Notes under the pieces: generated by a model | What the model saw: the letters and a program-made list of their open reading frames with translations, nothing else | Databases searched by the model: none | What the model was told of the DNA's origin: nothing | Shown: positions 58,446-64,000 of the stretch, piece after piece | Layout of the letters: every line of letters begins with the position of its first letter | Position numbering within the stretch: the first letter of the stretch is position 1 | Made by a program: the position numbers and the translations under genes | Assembly: GCF_014699135.1 (NCBI RefSeq) | Contig: NZ_JACOFT010000003.1 | Location: forward strand, 310,001 to 374,000 | Direction: 5' to 3' | Source of the DNA: Cognatundibacterium aquatile | GTDB taxonomy: Bacteria; Pseudomonadota; Gammaproteobacteria; Burkholderiales; Burkholderiaceae_D | Length of the DNA stretch: 64,000 nucleotides

Positions 58446-60851
58446 ATGAAAAACCGCATCCATCAAGCCCCGATGCCCGTGGGCAGTCCTATCCAATTGG
58501 CGATCCTTACCCTGATAGCGAGCATAGGCTCGGCACAGGCGCAAGAACAAACGCCAAGCGCTGCAGAGAAAAAGGCAGCCAGCGACAGTACGGCAATTTC
58601 TGAAGTGATCGTGACAGGCACCAAGCGCGCCACATCCTTGCAGCGCACGCCAGTGGCAATTACCGCCATCGGTGCGGCAGCGCTGGATGATGCGCACGTA
58701 CAGACGATTCAGGACGTGGTCAATCTGGTGCCTGGCTTTCAGGCAACCTCGCAGGGTGACCATGGTGTGATTACGATGACTTTGCGTGGCGTCGGTAACG
58801 ACAGCGCAAAGACAGAGTATGCAGATCCTGAAGTCGCATCCTTCGTCAACGGCGTGTATTCACCACGTCCGGAAGGAGCAACTTCTTTGTTGTTTGATCT
58901 GGAAGGTATTGAAGTGTTGCGCGGCCCACAGGGTACTTTGTGGGGACGGAATGCGACTGTTGGTGCGGTCAATATGCAAACAGCAAAACCGGTTATCGGG
59001 CAGTCTTCCGGGACTTTTGAAGGCGGTCTGGGTAGCTACAAACGCACAGGTGTGCGTGGCGCGTTCAACGTGCCGGTCAGCGACACCATGGCGTTGCGCT
59101 TTGCTTTCGTGAATGAAAAGCATGATGGTTATGTCGATTATCAAGGTGTGCCAAATATTCCGCTGGCAAGCCAGCAGGCCGCATTTCTGGCGGGCGGCGG
59201 AAAGTTAGCCGATTTCAAACCTATCGATCCTAATCTGTTTGTACAAGATGGCGCCAAATATGGTGCACAGGATCAGAGTGCAGCGCGGATCAGCGTATTG
59301 TGGAAACCGACGCCAGCGCTGAAAATCGACGCGTCTTATGAGAAGTTTATGGATCGCGGCACGCCATCCATGAATCTGCTGCAAACGCCACGCGCAGGTT
59401 ACTCATTGTGGTCGGCGTTGATCGACACTGCGCCGGCGCTGAAACGTGATACCGACGCGGTGCGCGGCCGTATCGAATATGCGCTGAATGATTCTATGAA
59501 TGTGGTCTATGTCGGTGGCTATTCGAAATTCAGCGGCTCGTCGAAATTCGATCAGGATGGCGGCGCGAAAGTACCGACCAGCTTCACCACCAACGGCGTG
59601 TATCAGGCGAATAACACGGTGTCGTCCAACTACACCAATTACAGCCATGAACTGAATCTGCAATCGGTCGGCAAACGCGATATCGATTGGCAGCTTGGTT
59701 TGTACTATGGTTCAGAAACGAACGACATGCGCTTCGACATTCCTATCATGAATGGTACGCAACAGGGTACTGTCAGCTGGCAAGGTTCCTTCATCCAACC
59801 AAAAGAAACCGTGGAATCTTCTGCGGCATTTGGTCAGGCAACATGGAATGTTTCCGATGCGCTGCATCTGACTGGCGGACTGCGTTACACCTCTGACAAG
59901 CGTGCAAACATTGGCGGCCGTGGTTATGGCTGGACTGGTAATGCTGCGCTGACACAGGCAGCGATCACGCCGAATGTTGATCCACGTGATCCTAACAGCA
60001 ACTTCGCTGTCAGCTCTCTGAACGACGGTAATTACAGCAGCAACAAAGTCACTGGTTTGTTACGTGCAGCTTACGATGTCAATCAGGATCACATGATTTA
60101 TGGCAGCATTTCGACTGGCTATAAATCTGGTGGCCTGCAAGACGGTGGCAAACCTTATGGCCCTGAGACACTGACCAGCTATGAATTCGGTAGTAAGAGT
60201 TCGTTCCTGGGTGGCAGCGTGAAATGGAATAACGCACTCTACTATCAGGATTTCAAAGACTTCCAGTTCAGCGCACCGATCACGAATCCGGATGGTTCGC
60301 ATGGCCTGGCAACCAGCAATGCAGAAGGGGCGAAGATTTACGGTTTCGAATCTGAATTGGCTGCCAAGCTGACGAAAGAAGATAAGCTGCAGATTTCGCT
60401 GGCTATCACCAAGGCAAAACTGGGTAATCTGATCGGTGGTTCTAACGACTACTCTTTGCCAGTGTGTAAAGTGCCAGGCATCAGCAACTGTCTGGACGTC
60501 AGCAACAATACCATGCCGCATGCACCGACTTTTTCAGCGCAGGTCATGTATCAGCACACATTTAATCTGAGTCATGGCACTCTGACACCACGCATCAGCC
60601 TGCATTATGAAACCAGCAGCTGGCTCAGCGTGTTTAATCTGGGTGAAGGCGACAAGCAAAATGCTTACACTCGCACCGATCTGGGATTGCGCTACGCCGC
60701 ATCTGGCAAAACCGCATGGTATGTCGATGCGTTTGTCCGCAATGCTGGCGACGGCAACGTCAAGACCAGTGCATTGAATGGCTTTGGCCCATGGATGGCG
60801 CAGTATTTGCCACCACGTACTTACGGTATCAATGTCGGGCTTGATTTCTGA
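58446..60851 (+). CDS. TonB-dependent outer-membrane receptor of the LacI locus
   Basis: The 801-residue protein has a signal peptide (ending GSAQA), a TonB-box-like SEVIVTGTKR, a plug with LQRTPVAITAIGAAALDD and IEVLRGPQGTLWGRNATVGA, and a barrel ending PRTYGINVGLDF. GGAG lies five bases before ATG 58446. Its divergent placement and shared operators with the halogenase gene suggest carbohydrate or glycoside uptake instead of iron. Confidence 0.9.
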   Translation: MKNRIHQAPMPVGSPIQLAILTLIASIGSAQAQEQTPSAAEKKAASDSTAISEVIVTGTKRATSLQRTPVAITAIGAAALDDAHVQTIQDVVNLVPGFQATSQGDHGVITMTLRGVGNDSAKTEYADPEVASFVNGVYSPRPEGATSLLFDLEGIEVLRGPQGTLWGRNATVGAVNMQTAKPVIGQSSGTFEGGLGSYKRTGVRGAFNVPVSDTMALRFAFVNEKHDGYVDYQGVPNIPLASQQAAFLAGGGKLADFKPIDPNLFVQDGAKYGAQDQSAARISVLWKPTPALKIDASYEKFMDRGTPSMNLLQTPRAGYSLWSALIDTAPALKRDTDAVRGRIEYALNDSMNVVYVGGYSKFSGSSKFDQDGGAKVPTSFTTNGVYQANNTVSSNYTNYSHELNLQSVGKRDIDWQLGLYYGSETNDMRFDIPIMNGTQQGTVSWQGSFIQPKETVESSAAFGQATWNVSDALHLTGGLRYTSDKRANIGGRGYGWTGNAALTQAAITPNVDPRDPNSNFAVSSLNDGNYSSNKVTGLLRAAYDVNQDHMIYGSISTGYKSGGLQDGGKPYGPETLTSYEFGSKSSFLGGSVKWNNALYYQDFKDFQFSAPITNPDGSHGLATSNAEGAKIYGFESELAAKLTKEDKLQISLAITKAKLGNLIGGSNDYSLPVCKVPGISNCLDVSNNTMPHAPTFSAQVMYQHTFNLSHGTLTPRISLHYETSSWLSVFNLGEGDKQNAYTRTDLGLRYAASGKTAWYVDAFVRNAGDGNVKTSALNGFGPWMAQYLPPRTYGINVGLDF

Positions 60852-60878
60852 TTGATTTCTGATCAGTGAAAATCTGGG

Positions 60879-60916
60879 AAAACCTCGCAAGTACTGGCGA
60901 GGTTTTCTTTTTTTAT
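60879..60916 (+). terminator. Terminator after the receptor gene
   Basis: AAAACCTCGC pairs with GCGAGGTTTT around an eight-base loop and is followed by a T-rich tract. Confidence 0.9.
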
Positions 60917-60964
60917 TTATGTAAAAATAGCGCTCTTTTACGTATTGAACGGCGTTTTTTCTGA

Positions 60965-60980
60965 CGGGAACTGGTTCCCG
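60965..60980. promoter_or_regulatory. Palindrome CGGGAACTGGTTCCCG upstream of the MFS gene
   Basis: This 16-bp inverted repeat with a TG centre lies 85 bases before the MFS start and differs from the LacI-type operators. It is a candidate site for another regulator. Confidence 0.45.
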
Positions 60981-61064
60981 CCCGCAATACCCCATCGCTG
61001 GGATCACAAATGAAACCCGGCCAGGCTTCAAAGTAAGCTCGCCATAGCAAAGATAATTTCGCAG

Positions 61065-62231
61065 ATGACTTCGCAGATAACATCACCAACCCCATCATCT
61101 TTCCCAGCTTCATCCTCAGCAGAAAAATCAACCCGTATCGCATTTTTTATCGCAGGCTTTGGCACTTCCGCCTGGGCACCGATGGTGCCCTTTGTGAAAG
61201 AGCGTCTGGCGATTCATGAAGGATATCTGGGCCTGTTATTGCTGTGCCTGGGCGCGGGTTCTATTCTGACGATGCCAGTCGCGGGTGCGCTGACATCACG
61301 CATAGGCTGTCGCAAAGTGCTGCTATTCGCGACACTGGTGATGTGTGCTGCCTTGCCTTTGCTGACGCAGATGGCATCCGCCATCGGCTTGGGATTGATC
61401 TTGTTTATTTTCGGCGCCGGTGTCGGTGCCCTCGATTGTGCGGTGAATATTCAGGCGACGATACTGGAACGTGGCAGCAGTCGCCCACTGATGTCAGGCT
61501 TTCACGGTTTATTCAGTCTTGGCGGCCTGATTGGGGCGGGCAGTGTCAGTGCTTTGTTGAGCCTGGGCTGGTCTTTGTTCAACGTGACCGTGGCCGTTGT
61601 GGCAGTGATGGCGGTGTTGTTGAGCATCAGCGTCAGACATTGCTTGCCGTATGGCGGAAGGAAGAGCGGTGCTGCCTTCGGATTGCCGAAAGGCGTCGTG
61701 TTTTATATCGGTGTTGTCTGCTTTATTTTATTTCTAACTGAAGGTGCAGTGCTGGACTGGAGCGCCGTATTTCTGACCGATGTCCGCGAGATGTCGCCAG
61801 CGCATGCGGGACTTGGGTACGCCGCGTTCGCGGCGACGATGACGGTAGGGCGCCTGACCGGTGATCGTCTGGTTCAATTTCTGGGAGCCAGGTTTACGGT
61901 GGTGGCTGGCGCTTTGCTCGCCGCAGCAGGCCTGATCTGCGCCACAGTGTTGCCATCGTGGGAGTTTGCTTTGCTGGGTTATGCCTTGCTGGGAATAGGT
62001 TGTGCGAATATCGTTCCGGTGATGTTTTCTCTTGCAGGCAAACAGAGCGTCATGCCTGAGAGCGTTGCTGTACCGGCTGTCTCGAGTATGGGCTATGCCG
62101 GCATATTAATGGGGCCAGCCTTTATCGGTTTCGTCGCACAAGGGATCAGCCTGTCGGTTGCTTTGCTGGCATTGTCTGTTTTGCTCATCGGTGTTGCTGC
62201 TGGCATTCGCATGTTGCGTATGTTGCCGTAA
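61065..62231 (+). CDS. MFS transporter (YbjJ/FucP-like)
   Basis: The 388-residue protein has twelve hydrophobic segments and the MFS pattern FIAGFGTSAWAPMVPFVKER, ALTSRIGCRKVLLFATLV and TVGRLTGDRLVQFLGARF. Its place between a receptor gene and a beta-glucosidase gene suggests sugar uptake across the inner membrane, but family relatives such as YbjJ may export. The start has no clear ribosome site. A terminator separates it from the receptor gene, so it has its own promoter. Confidence 0.82.
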   Translation: MTSQITSPTPSSFPASSSAEKSTRIAFFIAGFGTSAWAPMVPFVKERLAIHEGYLGLLLLCLGAGSILTMPVAGALTSRIGCRKVLLFATLVMCAALPLLTQMASAIGLGLILFIFGAGVGALDCAVNIQATILERGSSRPLMSGFHGLFSLGGLIGAGSVSALLSLGWSLFNVTVAVVAVMAVLLSISVRHCLPYGGRKSGAAFGLPKGVVFYIGVVCFILFLTEGAVLDWSAVFLTDVREMSPAHAGLGYAAFAATMTVGRLTGDRLVQFLGARFTVVAGALLAAAGLICATVLPSWEFALLGYALLGIGCANIVPVMFSLAGKQSVMPESVAVPAVSSMGYAGILMGPAFIGFVAQGISLSVALLALSVLLIGVAAGIRMLRMLP

Positions 62232-62305
62232 CGGCTTTATAACGGCAGAGAAAAAAGGCAGGGCATCTGAATTCAGCGCAGCGCAGATGTTCATCAAAAA
62301 AAAAA

Positions 62306-62344
62306 AGCATCAGATACCAATTTTCCGGGGCGGTATCTGATGCT
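62306..62344 (-). terminator. Terminator of the beta-glucosidase gene
   Basis: AGCATCAGATACC and GGTATCTGATGCT are perfect 13-bp arms, and a run of A on the left becomes the U-tract on the minus strand, 60 bases past the gene's stop. Confidence 0.9.
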
Positions 62345-62404
62345 AAAAGTCAGCATCGTTGCAGTGAGTAATTTGCTGCGACTGGAGTGCTCGCTCAGGT
62401 AAGC

Positions 62405-63745
62405 TTACTCAGTTTTCCGCAACTGTTGACTCACAAAATTCCGATACCAGTGGGCGCTGGCTTTGAGGGTGCGTTGCTGTGTCGCGTAATCGACATAGAC
62501 CAACCCGAAGCGTTTCGCGTAACCGGAATTCCACTCGAAATTATCCAGCAGACTCCAATAAAAATAGCCTTTGACGTTGACGCCTTGTTCTATTGCTGCA
62601 TGGATTGCATCCAGATGCGCATGAACATAGGCAATGCGAGGCTGATCATCGATCTCGCCATCGATGAGTTTGTCCGCGACTGCCATACCATTTTCAGTGA
62701 TATAGATCGGTGGCAAATTCGTATAATCATTCTTATGGCGCAGCAGTATGTCCGTCAGCCCCAATGGGTAAATCTCCCAGCCCATATCCGTGACACCCAT
62801 CGCCGCTTGTGGCTTTTTTGGTGGAGAATCGGTGCTGATAAATTCCCGTGTGTAGTAATTCACTCCCAGAAAATCGATAGGCTGGTGAATGATATTCATA
62901 TCCTCTGCTTCGGTATGAAATTGCGACATGTCCATGCGATCCAGCGCTTTTTGCGGATAGCGACCTTTAAATATCGGATCCATGAACCATTGCACTGAGC
63001 GTGCGTATTCCCATTCTGCCTCCGCTACATCGCGTGCAGAATCGGTCGCCGGCATGGCTGGCCATTGATTCAGCACGATGCCTAGTTTTGCAGAGCTAGC
63101 CACGCGACGCATGGCTTTTATCGCCAAACCATGTGACAGTAATAAGTGGTGGGACACCTGTATAGAGAGGGCTTTATCCGCAACGCCCGGCGCAAATTGC
63201 GCATTGCCAAAACCCAGATTTGCGGTACACCACGGTTCATTATGCGTGGCAATCGAAGCGACTCTGTTACCAAAACGACGGGCGATTTCTGCTGCATAGT
63301 TAGCAAAATGAGCGGTCGTATCGCGATTCAGCCAGCCACCCTGATCTTGCAACGCTTGTGGTAAATCCCAGTGATACAAAGTCAGATGGGGCGTGATGTT
63401 TTTTTCGGCCAGCTTATCTAATAAATTGGAATAGAACTCAAAGCCCTTTTCATTCCATGCGCCATAACCCAAGGGCTGCACACGAGGCCATGAGACCGAG
63501 AATCGATAGGCTTTCACCCCGAGTGAGGCGATGATGTCCACATCTTCGGGATAGCGATGGTAGTGATCACAGGCGATGTCGCCATTGCTGCCGTCAATAA
63601 TTTTTCCGGGAGTATGCGAAAACGTATCCCAGATCGATGGGCCGCGACCATCTGCTGATGCTGCGCCTTCAATCTGGTAAGCACTGGTCGCCACGCCCCA
63701 TTCAAAGTCATGGGGAAAGTGATTCATTGGATGGGCGTTTGTCAT
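62405..63745 (-). CDS. GH1 beta-glucosidase
   Basis: The 446-residue enzyme has all GH1 marks: FEWGVATSAYQIEGA at the N-terminus, the acid/base in ATHNEPWC and the nucleophile in YITENGMAV, with a C-terminal FEWNSGYAKRFGLVYVDY. No signal peptide is present, so it cleaves imported beta-glucosides in the cytoplasm. A second in-frame ATG lies at 63727. LacI-type operators 3 and 4 lie upstream, linking it to the regulator at 55412-56446. Confidence 0.95.
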   Translation of the reverse strand: MTNAHPMNHFPHDFEWGVATSAYQIEGAASADGRGPSIWDTFSHTPGKIIDGSNGDIACDHYHRYPEDVDIIASLGVKAYRFSVSWPRVQPLGYGAWNEKGFEFYSNLLDKLAEKNITPHLTLYHWDLPQALQDQGGWLNRDTTAHFANYAAEIARRFGNRVASIATHNEPWCTANLGFGNAQFAPGVADKALSIQVSHHLLLSHGLAIKAMRRVASSAKLGIVLNQWPAMPATDSARDVAEAEWEYARSVQWFMDPIFKGRYPQKALDRMDMSQFHTEAEDMNIIHQPIDFLGVNYYTREFISTDSPPKKPQAAMGVTDMGWEIYPLGLTDILLRHKNDYTNLPPIYITENGMAVADKLIDGEIDDQPRIAYVHAHLDAIHAAIEQGVNVKGYFYWSLLDNFEWNSGYAKRFGLVYVDYATQQRTLKASAHWYRNFVSQQLRKTE

Positions 63746-63771
63746 ATAAGTGTGTAGATAGATCGGTTATT

Positions 63772-63785
63772 TGAAAACGTTTTCT
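63772..63785. promoter_or_regulatory. LacI-type operator 3
   Basis: TGAAAACGTTTTCT matches the palindrome in 13 of 14 bases and lies 27 bases upstream of the beta-glucosidase start, where it would overlap the promoter. Confidence 0.75.
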
Positions 63786-63890
63786 TTTGCTTGTCTGCAT
63801 GGGTGAAACGTAGAACCTACATGCGTTTTTCATCGTAAAACCGGAGAAATGTATCGATATGCGGTGTATTTACCGTCGGGTGATTGTAAT

Positions 63891-63904
63891 TGAAAACGAT
63901 TTCA
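63891..63904. promoter_or_regulatory. LacI-type operator 4
   Basis: TGAAAACGATTTCA is identical to operator 2 and lies 119 bases from operator 3. It may serve both the beta-glucosidase gene and a gene that would start rightwards beyond the window (AAGG followed by a TTG at 63992 is one weak possibility). Confidence 0.7.
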
Positions 63905-64000
63905 AGTCAAATAAATTTTTCGCAAAACGATATTGAACGCGGTGCGCGCTCTGGTGACAGGTCTCTGAACGAAGAAAGTAAGGTATTTGAGTTGAAACAG

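Noticed and set aside
62306..62344. Possible sixth member of repeat family A (GGTATCTGATGCT palindrome)
   Set aside because: Arms and loop do not match the family; it is a standard terminator of the beta-glucosidase gene.
1..64000. tRNA, rRNA, CRISPR, prophage or integrase/transposase genes
   Set aside because: None could be recognised on either strand by eye; small structured RNAs could still be missed without a covariance search.

Overview
The window reads as a chromosomal stretch of a Gram-negative betaproteobacterium, most likely Burkholderiales and close to Oxalobacteraceae. This is inferred from gene content (lipoproteins with lipoboxes, TonB receptors, AmpG/AmiD/MurQ-type murein genes, a sigma-54/NtrC-like nitrate operon) and is not a species call. 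Coding density is high. No rRNA, tRNA, CRISPR array, phage or transposase gene was seen. Mobile DNA is represented by two families of small non-coding repeats and by one mosaic insertion zone.

Layout. 0-3.6 kb: amino-acid permease, CreA-like protein, HDOD protein and a tiny two-gene membrane-peptide operon. 3.7-15.6 kb: a murein (peptidoglycan) salvage island with a VanY-like carboxypeptidase, AmiD-like amidase and MurNAc/GlcNAc-type kinase on the minus strand; an AmpG-like permease, M14 amidohydrolase, orphan peptide-binding protein, VanX-like dipeptidase and beta-lactamase-fold hydrolase on the plus strand; then murQ with a LysR regulator, and an L,D-transpeptidase lipoprotein. 15.9-20.9 kb: an arsenic operon arsR-arsC-arsB-arsH-arsA with a promoter/operator. 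20.9-24.2 kb: a mosaic zone in which one terminator/receptor-3'-end junction occurs three times, separated by an esterase gene, an AT-rich membrane protein and a Fic toxin with a 51-residue YhfG-type antitoxin. 24.2-29 kb: TonB receptor and DigH-like glycosidase. 29-45 kb: mixed housekeeping and envelope genes (PhyH dioxygenase, thioesterase, dacB, rlhA, ferric-reductase and cytochrome b561 genes, YdcF-like, Acg-like nitroreductase, amidohydrolase, pgeF) and a LytS/LytR-type two-component operon. 45.5-55.3 kb: nitrate assimilation, nasT then nrtABD-type transporter, nirBD and nasA. 55.4-63.8 kb: a LacI-controlled locus with flavin-dependent halogenase, TonB receptor, MFS transporter and GH1 beta-glucosidase.

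How the parts work together. The salvage island has an uptake step (AmpG-like permease, peptide-binding protein), steps that cut sugars from peptides (AmiD), steps that shorten peptides (VanY-, VanX-, M14-type enzymes) and steps that turn MurNAc into GlcNAc-6-phosphate (kinase plus MurQ). The nitrate operon appears to have three layers of control: a possible NtrC site, a GG-N10-GC sigma-54 promoter, and a leader with two ANTAR-type hairpins before an intrinsic terminator, with the antiterminator gene nasT directly upstream. The LacI locus is tied together by four near-identical TGAAAACG-type operators, two between halogenase and receptor and two upstream of the beta-glucosidase.

Two dispersed repeat families run through the window. 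Family A has five copies of about 73-81 bp, with ATACTCCCC/GGGGAGTAT ends and an internal stem-loop. Family B has two copies of 100 and 181 bp with 14-bp perfect terminal inverted repeats. Both look like non-autonomous elements (MITE or REP-like).
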